DNA from: Aeriscardovia sp.
GTDB lineage: Bacteria > Actinomycetota > Actinomycetes > Actinomycetales > Bifidobacteriaceae
Direction: 5' to 3'
Assembly: GCA_017965665.1 (NCBI GenBank)
Contig: JAGCPN010000008.1
Location: 47,730 to 111,729, forward strand
DNA length: 64,000 nucleotides
Of this stretch, positions 38,978-47,126 are shown in pieces. Positions within the stretch are counted from its first letter, which is position 1. Each line of letters begins with the position of its first letter. The notes below the pieces were generated by a model. The model saw only the letters and a list, made by a program, of their open reading frames with translations, did no database searches and had not been told where the DNA came from. The translations under genes and the position numbers were made by a program.

Positions 38978-39087
38978 GCTTAGGTGTTTGGATACTTATC
39001 CATCGTAAACCTAAAAGGCCTATGGATATAACTGGAAAAGGCGGCATAAAATTCCAGGAACGCCGCCGCATTTAATAAAATGAAAGC
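38978..39087. promoter_or_regulatory. Divergent gadB/trxB control region
   Basis: 110 bp that must hold both promoters. An imperfect inverted repeat spans about 38980-39012 (TTAGGT...ACCTAA outside, TGGATA-CT-TATCCA inside), a plausible operator next to the gadB start. TATGGATATA further right could be a -10 region. No experiment-like certainty is possible. Confidence 0.35.
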
Positions 39088-40023
39088 GTGATAGATACTT
39101 CAAACCTTTACAACGCGGTCATCATCGGCTCGGGCCCTGCAGGCTACACGGCAGGAATCTACCTGGGCAGGGCGGGGTTCAAGCCCCTCCTTTTGACCGG
39201 ATCCCTCCTTCCCGGAGGAGAGCTGACCGAAACCACCCTTGTTGAAAACTATCCGGGGTTCCCCGAAGGCATCCAGGGGCCCGACCTCATGGAAAACATG
39301 AAGGCGCAGGCCGAAAAATTCGACGTGCAGATGGAAAGCGAAGACGCGGAAAGCGTGGAGGACGGGGAAGGGTGCAAGATTGTGCGCACCCATTCCGGGC
39401 AGATCCGGGCTAAGGCGGTAGTGGTAGCCACCGGCAGCGCCCACAGGAAGTTGGACATCCCCGGAGAGAAAGAGTACGCGGGGCTGGGCGTATCGTACTG
39501 CGCCACCTGCGACGGATTCTTCTTCAGAAACAAGCGCATCGCCGTCATCGGCGGCGGGGACAGCGCCCTGACCGACGCGCTCTTTTTGACCAGGTTCTCC
39601 GATTCGGTGTTTCTCGTGCACAGGAGGGACGTGTTCCGCTCCAGGGGCGTGCTCCCGCAGAGGGTGAAGGAGGATCCCAAGATAAAAATCGAGTTCAACT
39701 CCATCCCCGTAGAAGTTTTAGGAGACGGAAAGAAAGTCACAGGCTTAAAGCTCAAAGACACGCTGAGCGGCGAGGAAAGAGAGCTTGAAGTGGACGCCGT
39801 CTTCGTCGACATCGGCTCCATCCCCCAGACAGGCTTTTTGGGGACCTACCTGGATCTGGACCCCGCAGGCTACATCCTCACCGAAGGGGCGTCTTCCCGG
39901 ACTTCCATGCCCGGAGTTTTCGCAGCCGGAGACTGCTGCGATCCCATCTACCGCCAGGCCGTCACGGCCGCGGGGAGCGGATGCAAAGCGGCGATAGACG
40001 CCCAGGCCTACCTTCTCAACTGA
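39088..40023 (+). CDS. trxB: Thioredoxin reductase (NADPH)
   Basis: FAD enzyme that reduces thioredoxin, or here possibly AhpC. The FAD motif GSGPAGYTAGIYLGRAG (about residue 13), redox CATCDG (Cys pair about 135-138), NADPH motif GGGDSALTDALFL (about 153) and ASSRTSMPGVFAAGDCCD at the end are all present. 311 residues. GTG start. No thioredoxin gene adjoins it. The 3' end overlaps the convergent, shortened parB by 8 bp. Confidence 0.94.
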   Translation: MIDTSNLYNAVIIGSGPAGYTAGIYLGRAGFKPLLLTGSLLPGGELTETTLVENYPGFPEGIQGPDLMENMKAQAEKFDVQMESEDAESVEDGEGCKIVRTHSGQIRAKAVVVATGSAHRKLDIPGEKEYAGLGVSYCATCDGFFFRNKRIAVIGGGDSALTDALFLTRFSDSVFLVHRRDVFRSRGVLPQRVKEDPKIKIEFNSIPVEVLGDGKKVTGLKLKDTLSGEERELEVDAVFVDIGSIPQTGFLGTYLDLDPAGYILTEGASSRTSMPGVFAAGDCCDPIYRQAVTAAGSGCKAAIDAQAYLLN

Positions 40024-40465
40024 TTAAGTTGCTCTCCCGGTAGAGCCTTGCGGCCTGCCTGCGATCCATGCAGGACACTCTGGCCGCGATCCTTTTCATT
40101 CCCAGCTCTTTGAAGGCTTCCAGGCGTCGAAAGCCGGCCACGAGCTCGAACTCTTCCCCTTCCTTCCTCAAAAGTATGGGGAAGAGGAGTCCCACTTTCA
40201 AAATCGAGCTCTTGAGCCCCTCACTGTCTTTGGAGCGCGAGACGTCCACAAAGTCCGGAATCCGGATTTTTTCCACGCTGACCCTGGCCGCCTTCCACGA
40301 GAGGGAAGGGGACGGGGCGAAGATCGCATCCACCCCGCGCGCGGGCTGCGGGGCTGCGGTCCTGCGCTTGGGGACCTTTCCGAGGCTCACGGCCGCCCTC
40401 TTCTGGACTTCCCCCGGGATCTTGGGAAAGAGGGTCTTAAGTCCTTTGCCCATCTGGCTTTCCAT
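40016..40465 (-). CDS. parB: ParB-like protein lacking the DNA-binding domain
   Basis: Position after parA and the N-terminal GKGLKTLFP identify it as the chromosomal ParB. It has only 149 residues against about 300 for ParB. The ParB/Srx-type N-domain is present but altered: the usual KIRPNPYQPR box is KIRIPDFVDVSRS and GERRLRA is GFRRLEA, so CTP binding is doubtful. The protein stops at RESNLIS, just where the helix-turn-helix should begin; that and the dimer domain are missing. The DNA beyond is trxB, so this is a deletion rather than a frameshift. Possibly decayed or repurposed. Confidence 0.78.
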   Translation of the reverse strand: MESQMGKGLKTLFPKIPGEVQKRAAVSLGKVPKRRTAAPQPARGVDAIFAPSPSLSWKAARVSVEKIRIPDFVDVSRSKDSEGLKSSILKVGLLFPILLRKEGEEFELVAGFRRLEAFKELGMKRIAARVSCMDRRQAARLYRESNLIS

Positions 40466-40472
40466 TTTCCCT

Positions 40473-41420
40473 TTACCTTTCCGCTATTTCCATGCACGCC
40501 TGCCTGTAGGCCACAGATGCCGGAGAGTAGGGGTCGTAGGAGGTGAGGCTCTCGCCGGCAGCGGCGGCCTCCGCCACCCTGACCAGCCTCGGAATTGAGG
40601 AGGAGAGGACCATGGAGGGATAGGCGTCCCTCACGGCCTGGCAGATCTTCCTGCTTAAAATTGTGCGCCTGTCGACCATGTTCAAAATCATCATGACTTT
40701 TTTGAGGTCCGGGTTAAAGTTGAGCCTGACAAGGTCGATGGTCTTCAAAAGCTGGCTGAGCCCTTCAAGGGCGTAGTACTCTACCTGCACGGGTATCAGA
40801 ACTTCCCCGCTGGCGGTGAGGGCGTTTAGCACCAAAAGCCCCAGGGAGGGGGCGCAGTCTATAAAGACGTATTCGTACCTTTTGCCGCTCTCTTTCAGAT
40901 AGGAGGAGAGTCGGTCTTTTAAGATAGCTTCCCTCCCCTTGGCCCCCGCGATCTCCAGCTCTATTGCCGACAGATCTATGCTCGAAGGCACTACGTCCAA
41001 GGACGGGAAGAGGCTGCTTTCTACAACGGCTTTCGCCATGGAAGCCTGCCCCGTCATGACTTCATATATTCCCGGCCCCTGCCGCCTGACGCCTAAAGAC
41101 CCCGAGGTGTTGGCCTGGGGGTCGAGATCGATTACCAGGACCGGAATCCCTTCGGCGGCAAAGGAAGTGGCCACGTTCACGGTGGTGGTGGTCTTGCCGA
41201 CGCCGCCCTTCTGGTTTGTGACCGACACCACCCGCGTGGACCCGCCCCTCTTTATCTTCCTGGAATTTACGGATCTCGCCAGGCGCGTGTCTTTGAGCAG
41301 GTCCGAGGCTATGGAAGAATCGTCCCCGATAATTCTGGAGAGTATGTCATCGGAGCTTTCAAACCCCCCGCGCAGCTCCCCTGCAGAGGGGATCCTCTCT
41401 CTCCAATCAAAGTCCTTCAT
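40473..41420 (-). CDS. parA: Chromosome partitioning ATPase ParA (Soj)
   Basis: Deviant Walker-type ATPase for origin segregation. NQKGGVGKTTTTVNVA (about residues 68-83), the Walker A' and Walker B DLDPQANTSG and YVFIDCAPSLGLL are intact; 315 residues with a 60-residue N-terminal extension. I placed the start at the ATG at 41420, which overlaps the rsmG stop (ATGA); the longer open frame only overlaps rsmG. Intact ParA beside a shortened ParB is odd: either ParA works with another partner or the system is partly lost. Confidence 0.93.
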   Translation of the reverse strand: MKDFDWRERIPSAGELRGGFESSDDILSRIIGDDSSIASDLLKDTRLARSVNSRKIKRGGSTRVVSVTNQKGGVGKTTTTVNVATSFAAEGIPVLVIDLDPQANTSGSLGVRRQGPGIYEVMTGQASMAKAVVESSLFPSLDVVPSSIDLSAIELEIAGAKGREAILKDRLSSYLKESGKRYEYVFIDCAPSLGLLVLNALTASGEVLIPVQVEYYALEGLSQLLKTIDLVRLNFNPDLKKVMMILNMVDRRTILSRKICQAVRDAYPSMVLSSSIPRLVRVAEAAAAGESLTSYDPYSPASVAYRQACMEIAER

Positions 41421-41986
41421 CCCCGCCTCCGGATGCCGAAAGATACTACGCTCGTCTCCTCCCCGTTTTCCTGGAGGACGGAGAAGAGACGTGCGCCCGA
41501 AACGTCCTTCATCTCTTCCTTGGCGCTCTTGCCTTTGAGGGCGAACGCCGTCCCGCTGGGCTTTAAAAGGGGAGAGAGGAGATCGACGAGTTTCGGGAGG
41601 GGGGCCAGGGCCCGGCACACTGCCGCGTCGAACTTCTCTCCTCGCCACTGCTCGGCTTTGAGCTTGTAAACTTCGACGTTTTTAAGATCCAGCTCTTCTT
41701 TCATGCGATCCAGCCACGCCTTCCTGAGCGCCCTGGGCTCGAGAAGGGTGAATTTGACGGAGGGAAGGAGGACGGAGAGGACGATCCCCGGCAGCCCCGC
41801 GCCGCTTCCCACGTCTACCGCGTTTCGCGCCTTTTTCTCTTCGAGGAAGCGCGCCAGGACGGCGCAGTTTTCTATGTGCCTCTCCCACACCCTCCCGGCC
41901 TCCTTGGGACCTATAAGCCCGAGGGCAGGCCCCCGGGAGGAAAGGAGGCGGGAAAAAGCCCTCATCTTTTCGCTTTCAATTTCCAT
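41417..41986 (-). CDS. rsmG: 16S rRNA (guanine527-N7)-methyltransferase RsmG
   Basis: S-adenosylmethionine-dependent N7 methylation of 16S rRNA (GidB). The core motif AVDVGSGAGLPGIVLS is near residue 57, with FTLLEPRALRKAWLDRM and AVCRALAPLPKLVDLL following. 189 residues, at the short end. It lies 27 bp after yidC; the khpB/jag gene usually found between them is absent. Confidence 0.92.
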   Translation of the reverse strand: MEIESEKMRAFSRLLSSRGPALGLIGPKEAGRVWERHIENCAVLARFLEEKKARNAVDVGSGAGLPGIVLSVLLPSVKFTLLEPRALRKAWLDRMKEELDLKNVEVYKLKAEQWRGEKFDAAVCRALAPLPKLVDLLSPLLKPSGTAFALKGKSAKEEMKDVSGARLFSVLQENGEETSVVSFGIRRRG

Positions 41987-42013
41987 CCCGAACCCCTTTT
42001 GGAAAAGGCGCAG

Positions 42014-43006
42014 CTACTTTCCCTTTTTCCTGGATTTCTTCTTCACCGGCTGGACCCGCTGATAGCCCTGGATGGATCGCTGCTCCTGCTCGGCCAGCAC
42101 TTTGGCCTCCTGCTCCTCTTCGATGGTGGGAAGGCCCTTTTTGGCCCTGCGCTCTATCTCCTTTTTGAGATCGCGGGCCTTCTTCTTTTCCCCTGCGCGC
42201 GAACCTGCCACGGGGAACTTGTTCACCTGCCAAAGGGTCTGGAGCAGCGACCAGATGTTGGTAGTGAGCCAGTAGATTAGGACTCCGAACGGGGCGATGG
42301 CCGCAGACCAGATGTAGAGCAGGGGCATGCCTATGAGCATTCCCCACTGCGCCTTCTTGCCCTTGCCGTTGAGCTGATCCAAGGGGGTGTTGTAGTGCAT
42401 GGTGTAGAAGGTCATGTAGAACATGGACAGGCACATGAACGCCGTGATGATGCCTATCGTCCACTTGCCCCCTCCGCTGGCCGAACCGAACAGGGCGGAG
42501 AGCTTTACGTTTATAAACACCGTGTTCTCTATCTGGACCGCCACCTGCTTTGTGAAGGCCCCTATGGGCTTGGACGTTCCCTTGGCTATCGCAGAAAGCC
42601 CGAAGAGGGCGTCGTAGAGGGCTATGAACACAGGCCCCTGCACCAGCATCGGCAGGCAGCTGGTCAGAGGGTTGCCCCCCGACTCCTTATAGACCTGCAT
42701 GGTCTCCCTCTGCTTGGCCTCCTGGCTGGCGGGATCTTTTTTGCCCTTGTATTTGGCGTTAATTTTGGCCAGCTCGGGCTGCATGGCCTGCATCTTGGCC
42801 ATAGCATTTATCTGCTTTGTGTAGAGGGGGAAGATGCAGGCCCTCACAAACATCGTCATGAGGATTATGCTCAGGCACCAGGCAAAACCGCTCCCGGCCC
42901 CCATGCCGCAGCGCACCAGCACCCAGTGGCATCCCCACATAATCCAGGAGATCACCCACTCGAGAGGGTAGAAGATAGTGCTTATCAGGTGTATAAAGCC
43001 GCCCAT
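42014..43006 (-). CDS. yidC: Membrane protein insertase YidC (Oxa1 family)
   Basis: Inserts and folds membrane proteins. 330 residues in the gram-positive/actinobacterial form without the large periplasmic domain: LEWVISWIMWGCHWVLV at the start, then ASGFAWCLSIILMTMFVRACIFPLYTKQINAMAKMQAMQPEL, a cytoplasmic hairpin, and later helices, ending in a basic tail (VKKKSRKKGK) that can contact ribosomes. The first ATG overlaps the yidD stop (TGATG). The hydrophilic-groove Arg is likely the Arg in MFVRACIFP. Confidence 0.94.
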   Translation of the reverse strand: MGGFIHLISTIFYPLEWVISWIMWGCHWVLVRCGMGAGSGFAWCLSIILMTMFVRACIFPLYTKQINAMAKMQAMQPELAKINAKYKGKKDPASQEAKQRETMQVYKESGGNPLTSCLPMLVQGPVFIALYDALFGLSAIAKGTSKPIGAFTKQVAVQIENTVFINVKLSALFGSASGGGKWTIGIITAFMCLSMFYMTFYTMHYNTPLDQLNGKGKKAQWGMLIGMPLLYIWSAAIAPFGVLIYWLTTNIWSLLQTLWQVNKFPVAGSRAGEKKKARDLKKEIERRAKKGLPTIEEEQEAKVLAEQEQRSIQGYQRVQPVKKKSRKKGK

Positions 43007-43344
43007 CAGGCTTTACTCCTCTCGGTCGGATGCATCTGGTTTTCCATAGTGACTATCGGCTGGAGGGTAGGTTCTTCATAAGCCTTGGACCAGCGGAAAC
43101 GATAAAACAGCGAGAACCTGCGGGGGACGTCGTCTATCCCCCCGTCGCTCCAGGGATTGCAGCGCAAAAGCCTGAAAGCGGCCAAAACAAGCCCCCTGCA
43201 TGCGCCAAACCGCCTGACGGCGATGACGGCATACATGGAGCAACTCGGATAAAACTTGCATTTGGGCCCCGAAAGCGGGGAAACAAAGCGCCTGTAAAAG
43301 CCGATGGCGGCGCACACCGCCCTGGAGGCCGGAGAATTTTTCAT
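43006..43344 (-). CDS. yidD: Membrane protein insertion efficiency factor YidD
   Basis: Small membrane-associated helper of YidC. 112 residues, with the hallmark FYRRFVSPLSGPKCKFYPSCSMYAVIAVRRFGA and LLRCNPWSDGGIDDVP. The start is the ATG at 43344, overlapping the rnpA stop (ATGA). The tail of about 35 residues after the conserved part is variable. Confidence 0.92.
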   Translation of the reverse strand: MKNSPASRAVCAAIGFYRRFVSPLSGPKCKFYPSCSMYAVIAVRRFGACRGLVLAAFRLLRCNPWSDGGIDDVPRRFSLFYRFRWSKAYEEPTLQPIVTMENQMHPTERSKA

Positions 43345-43676
43345 GCTTCGGATGCGATCTTCAAAAAAGCGCCTTTGACTTCGCTGTGCAAATCCCAAAA
43401 ACCGGCCGCCGCGGCGCTGGGGCGCGCCCGGAGCACCACTCTGGCGCCCTCGGGCAAGGACCCCGCCAAATCCCGGCAGCACGCCCTGAGGCGCCGCTTG
43501 ACCTTGTTTCTCTCCACGGCGCAACCCACGGCCTTGGGCACGGAGAATCCGAAATTCACGCCCGTTCCGAATGACAGGGAATAGTGAAATACGAGGTGGG
43601 GCGAAGCCGTGCGCGGCCCGCGGCACACCTCCAAAAACTCGGAATGCTTCCTTACGCGGCCGAGGGTGGGATTCAT
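43341..43676 (-). CDS. rnpA: Ribonuclease P protein component
   Basis: Protein subunit of RNase P, which trims tRNA 5' leaders. 111 residues; the RNR-type signature is [25 protein letters not shown] (about 47-71). ATG overlaps the rpmH stop (ATGA). The RNA subunit (rnpB) is not in the window. Confidence 0.93.
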   Translation of the reverse strand: MNPTLGRVRKHSEFLEVCRGPRTASPHLVFHYSLSFGTGVNFGFSVPKAVGCAVERNKVKRRLRACCRDLAGSLPEGARVVLRARPSAAAAGFWDLHSEVKGAFLKIASEA

Positions 43677-43807
43677 GCGCTCAGGACTTTGCGCCCCTTG
43701 GCCCTGCGGCGGTTGATGAGATCCCTGCCGGAGCGGGTGGCCATGCGGTGCCTGAAACCGTGCTTCATGCTCCTGCGGTGGTTGTTAGGTTGGAAAGTCC
43801 TTTTCAT
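43673..43807 (-). CDS. rpmH: 50S ribosomal protein L34
   Basis: A 44-residue basic protein read directly from the minus strand: [20 protein letters not shown] followed by [18 protein letters not shown] and RKVLSA, a typical L34. The stop overlaps the rnpA start (ATGA). It heads the rpmH-rnpA-yidD-yidC-rsmG-parA-parB operon, whose promoter must be in the 129 bp to dnaA. Confidence 0.97.
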   Translation of the reverse strand: MKRTFQPNNHRRSMKHGFRHRMATRSGRDLINRRRAKGRKVLSA

Positions 43808-43936
43808 CTACTGCTCTCCCTCTCGTCATCAGTCTGTTTTATATAATAAACATACCTATGTTACAAGCACAACAAGGAATCCCCTCCATCCGGCTTTGGA
43901 AAAAGCGGCCGAAGACATGAAAAGATAGGGCTGGAA

Positions 43937-45268
43937 ATGGAAGAATCCCGTCAGCAGGCTGAGAAGGTCTGGACAAAGGCCAAGTCGATGCTGCTCAAAT
44001 CCGAAAAACACAGAATTTACCAGGACTATATTTCCAGCCTGAAAGCCGACGCCCTCCTGGAAAACAGGCTAATCCTTCTCGCCCCCACCGAGCTCGTGCG
44101 CTCAAAAATAGAGCATGACCTGGATCTGCAGATAAAGGAGGCGCTCAAAGCAGCCTCCGGAAAAGACCTTGAGTGCCTGCTGTCGGTGTCCAGGGACCGC
44201 TCCGCAAAGCAGGGGTCAGGCGTAAGAGATCAACTCACCCACCTAGATCCCCAGGCCCGCTTCGACAACTTCATCTCAGGCACGGCCACGGCCTTCGCCC
44301 ATGCCGCCGCGGTATCGGTGTCGGAAAACCCCGGGGAGGGCTACAACCCCCTCTTTATCTACGGCAACTCCGGGCTTGGAAAGACCCACCTTTTGAACGC
44401 CATAGGAAACGAAGTGGTCTCATCTCAGCCCGAAAAAAAGGTCTTCTACGTCACGAGCGAGGAATTTACAAACGAGTTCATAGAGTCGGTTAAGGAAAAC
44501 CGGGGGCTGGCCTTCAACAGAAAGTACCGCTCCTTCGACGTCCTGCTGATAGACGACATACAGTTTCTCGCCACCGGAAACAGGATAGAGACCCAAGAAT
44601 CCTTCTTCAACACTTTCAACGCCCTCTACGGGGAAAGAAAGCAGGTCGTAGTCACTTCCGACGTGGCCCCTAGGCAGCTGGGCGGCATGAAGGAGAGGAT
44701 GATAACCAGGTTCGAGCAGGGGCTGACGGTGGACGTGCAGCCGCCGGAAAAAGAGACCCGGGTGGCGATTTTGAGGATGAAGGCCGCCACAAGCAGGCTG
44801 AAGGTCGACATCCCCGATTCCGTCATAGACTTTATCGCCGACCAGGTCACAGACAACATCCGCGAACTGGAGGGAGCGCTGCTTAGAGTGATAGCCCTCA
44901 CAAACCTCAACCACCAGAGCGCCACGGTGAGCCTCGCCGGACAGGCCCTGCAAGACTACTTCACCGGCGACGTGCAGGTGGGGCCCCAGGAAATCATGGA
45001 TTGCGTGGCCGCATACTTCCGCCTCTCCCCATCCGACCTGCTCTCGTCAAAGAGAGGGAAGGAAGTGGCATCCGCCCGGCAGATCGCCATGTACATCTGC
45101 AGGGAGATGACGGGGCTTCCCTTGGCCAGCATAGGCCAGGCTTTCGGGGGAAGGGATCACACTACCGTCATCCACGCCTGCCAGAAGATAAGCGAAGAAA
45201 TGACCGAAAAGAGGATGGTCTACGATCAGGTCTCGGCCATCAGCGCAAGACTTCGCCGCCAGCTCTGA
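43937..45268 (+). CDS. dnaA: Replication initiator DnaA
   Basis: AAA+ protein that binds DnaA boxes and unwinds oriC. 443 residues: N-domain (1-75), a very short linker, AAA+ core with Walker [11 protein letters not shown] (about 143-152) and Walker [10 protein letters not shown], and a C-terminal domain with the DnaA signature [14 protein letters not shown]. It is shorter than most actinobacterial DnaA (500-600) because domain II is almost absent, resembling Bacillus in size. That fits the Bacillus-like unwinding module next door. Confidence 0.97.
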   Translation: MEESRQQAEKVWTKAKSMLLKSEKHRIYQDYISSLKADALLENRLILLAPTELVRSKIEHDLDLQIKEALKAASGKDLECLLSVSRDRSAKQGSGVRDQLTHLDPQARFDNFISGTATAFAHAAAVSVSENPGEGYNPLFIYGNSGLGKTHLLNAIGNEVVSSQPEKKVFYVTSEEFTNEFIESVKENRGLAFNRKYRSFDVLLIDDIQFLATGNRIETQESFFNTFNALYGERKQVVVTSDVAPRQLGGMKERMITRFEQGLTVDVQPPEKETRVAILRMKAATSRLKVDIPDSVIDFIADQVTDNIRELEGALLRVIALTNLNHQSATVSLAGQALQDYFTGDVQVGPQEIMDCVAAYFRLSPSDLLSSKRGKEVASARQIAMYICREMTGLPLASIGQAFGGRDHTTVIHACQKISEEMTEKRMVYDQVSAISARLRRQL

Positions 45269-45365
45269 AGCTCTTTCTTTCTTTCTTTTTACCCTTCGTC
45301 TTCCGCCGAATTTGCCTTAAGCAGGTTTTTTTGACTGTTGCACACGCTTAGCCGAATTTTCACAA

Positions 45366-45416
45366 TGTGGATAAGTGGCCATTTTTGGTGGATAAGTGGC
45401 CATTTTTGGTGGATAA
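45366..45416. repeat. 21-bp tandem units carrying DnaA boxes
   Basis: GTGGATAAGTGGCCATTTTT recurs twice in full and a third time in part (units start at 45366, 45387 and 45408). Each has one DnaA box on the minus strand, so boxes lie two helical turns apart on the same face. Confidence 0.85.
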
Positions 45417-45576
45417 GTGGTGAATAACTTGTGGATAACTTGTCAAAAGTTATCCACAATTGGATTTTTTGTGGATAACTTGGCATTTTCGAAAAAGTTA
45501 TCCACCAGTTATCCACAAGTTATCCACCAAAACCGATCCCCGATCACCCCTACGGAGAGTAAGGGGGAGGGTCGAG

Positions 45577-45647
45577 TTATCCACATATCCACCGCCCCTA
45601 CTACTACTACATATATAACTGTTCTTATTAATGTAGTAGTAGTAGGG
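45577..45647. other. Origin unwinding module with mirrored DnaA-trio arrays
   Basis: DnaA box TTATCCACA (45577-45585), a weak second box, a GC clamp (GCCCC) and CTACTACTACTAC match the Bacillus basal unwinding system, where DnaA-trios are 3'-GAT-5' repeats. The array is the left arm of a perfect 17-bp inverted repeat (45596-45612 with 45631-45647) around the 18-base AT-rich core ATATAACTGTTCTTATTA. The right copy therefore carries the same trios on the other strand, but without a DnaA box behind it. Confidence 0.75.
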
Positions 45648-45980
45648 ATGAACACTTTTTAAGCCGAGAGAAAAAGCAAAAAAGACAGTTGCACGGACAG
45701 GTAAAAATTTTAAAATGCGCAGGCAGGCGCGGATCGGGGGGAGAAGATGTTTTAAATTACCTGGAGAAAGAATGCAGGGAAGGGGGAGGCCGCAGTTTCA
45801 AAAAACGTTCGGACAATCAGGCTTTCCCTTTGAAATGTCCTTTTTAAAACGGCAAACGGGAAATATAAGCTTAAAACGGCAGAGAAGCGCTTTTACTTTT
45901 CCGAGAGGAAAAGAAAATAGAATTTTTATACTGTAACATTGGTCCCCGGCGCCATTTTGCGGCCGGAGAGAGGAAAGACG
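45648..45980. other. oriC-dnaN spacer, no gene seen
   Basis: About 330 AT-leaning bases with A-rich tracts, no DnaA box that I can find and no convincing gene. It should hold the dnaN promoter; TTTTTATACTGTAACAT near 45923-45938 could include a -10 element. Confidence 0.5.
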
Positions 45981-47126
45981 ATGCAGTTAAGGGTAGAGAC
46001 CGCCGATCTGAAAGACGCGATCGCGTGGGCCAAAGAGGCTCTGGCGCAGACTCCCAGAGAGCAGGGAAAGCTGAAGTTTGAAGCCAAAGGAAACGAACTC
46101 AAGGTGACGGCCGTGGGACGCGACAGGTCCGCCTCCTGCAGCGTAGAAGCCAGAGTCGAAGAAGCGGGAGTCGCGAGCATCGATGCAGAGCTCGCCGTCA
46201 AAGGCATTCACGCCCTTCCCTCGGAATTTTGCTCCATCGAAACTGAAGGCAACGCGATAAAGATATTGGCGGGAGGATTCAAACTCCAGCTCGCCGAGGC
46301 GCAGGGAGAGGACGCATCCCTGCCCTCCCTTCCCAAGACCCAGGGCATCATATCCCCCGCCGAACTGGTGACTGCAGTGAAAAAATCCGCATTTGCCGTC
46401 GCCAAATCCACAAGGGAGACGGATGCGGTATTTAGCCGAGTCAAGATGGAGTTTAAAAAATCCGAAATCGTCTTTGTGGGCTGCGACAGGTACCAGCTGG
46501 CCAGATGCGTAACTTCCTGGAAACCCCTCGGAGAGTGCCGCGCAAGCGTACTGGCGGAGGCCTCCGACCTTAAATCCATCGCCAACCTGTTTAAGTCTCT
46601 TCCCGATGGGGAAGACGTGCGCATTGGGTTTGATCCCGAAAACCCCGCCGTCATGTCCTTTGAAGGCGCCGGCAAGATGCAGACCGTGCAGCTGCTCGAC
46701 GCTTCGGACTTTCCCAACATCGAGCAGCTCTTCAAAGACGAGTACGACGTGAACGTGATTTTTGACAAAGACGAGTTCACATCCGTCTTCAGGAGGGTGG
46801 CGTCAGTGACGGAAGGCGGAGGGGCCGTCCATCTCGACATTTCCCCCGCCAAGTGCGTCATAAGCAATGTGGAAAACCGGCAGGAAGGGGAAAAATTCAA
46901 CGCCAGGGCCGAAGAGACCATAAACGCCACTCTCATCGGAAGGGCTGTGGAACTGGACTTTTCCCCCAAGCTTTCGGAGGCCCTCTCTTTCCTGCCCGCT
47001 TCTCATTCCTGCATCCGGATGAGGACGAACGAAAATCTCAACCTTGTTGAATTTGACGGCCAGGCAACCAGAGACAGCCAGCCCGACCTCTCCTACAGGT
47101 ACATGGTCACTCCTATCAGGGTCTGA
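45981..47126 (+). CDS. dnaN: DNA polymerase III sliding clamp (beta subunit)
   Basis: Ring that tethers polymerase III to DNA. 381 residues in three repeated clamp domains, starting MQLRVETADLKDAIAWAKEAL and ending YRYMVTPIRV (clamp C-terminal MP-R-type motif). ATG at 45981 is chosen over an in-frame TTG at 45939 because GGAGAGAGGAAAG precedes it. The stop overlaps the recF start (TGATG). Confidence 0.96.
   Translation: MQLRVETADLKDAIAWAKEALAQTPREQGKLKFEAKGNELKVTAVGRDRSASCSVEARVEEAGVASIDAELAVKGIHALPSEFCSIETEGNAIKILAGGFKLQLAEAQGEDASLPSLPKTQGIISPAELVTAVKKSAFAVAKSTRETDAVFSRVKMEFKKSEIVFVGCDRYQLARCVTSWKPLGECRASVLAEASDLKSIANLFKSLPDGEDVRIGFDPENPAVMSFEGAGKMQTVQLLDASDFPNIEQLFKDEYDVNVIFDKDEFTSVFRRVASVTEGGGAVHLDISPAKCVISNVENRQEGEKFNARAEETINATLIGRAVELDFSPKLSEALSFLPASHSCIRMRTNENLNLVEFDGQATRDSQPDLSYRYMVTPIRV

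Larger units (their letters stand above)
45361..45660. other. Chromosome replication origin oriC
   Basis: Between dnaA and dnaN. Perfect TTATCCACA boxes are at 45366-45374 (minus), 45430-45438 (minus), 45450-45458 (plus), 45470-45478 (minus), 45509-45517 (plus) and 45577-45585 (plus). One-mismatch TTATCCACC boxes are at 45387-45395 and 45408-45416 (minus) and 45498-45506 and 45520-45528 (plus). The first three are in 21-bp tandem units; the three around 45498-45528 are 11 bp apart. The box sequence is the E. coli/Bacillus form, not TTGTCCACA of high-GC actinobacteria. The unwinding module follows at the right end. Confidence 0.93.

Noticed and set aside
40016..43807. parS site near parA/parB
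   Set aside because: No TGTTTCACGTGAAACA-like palindrome was seen by eye in this stretch; other parts of the window were read less strictly for it.
45417..45662. Open frame inside oriC
   Set aside because: It translates the DnaA-box repeats and has no coding signature.
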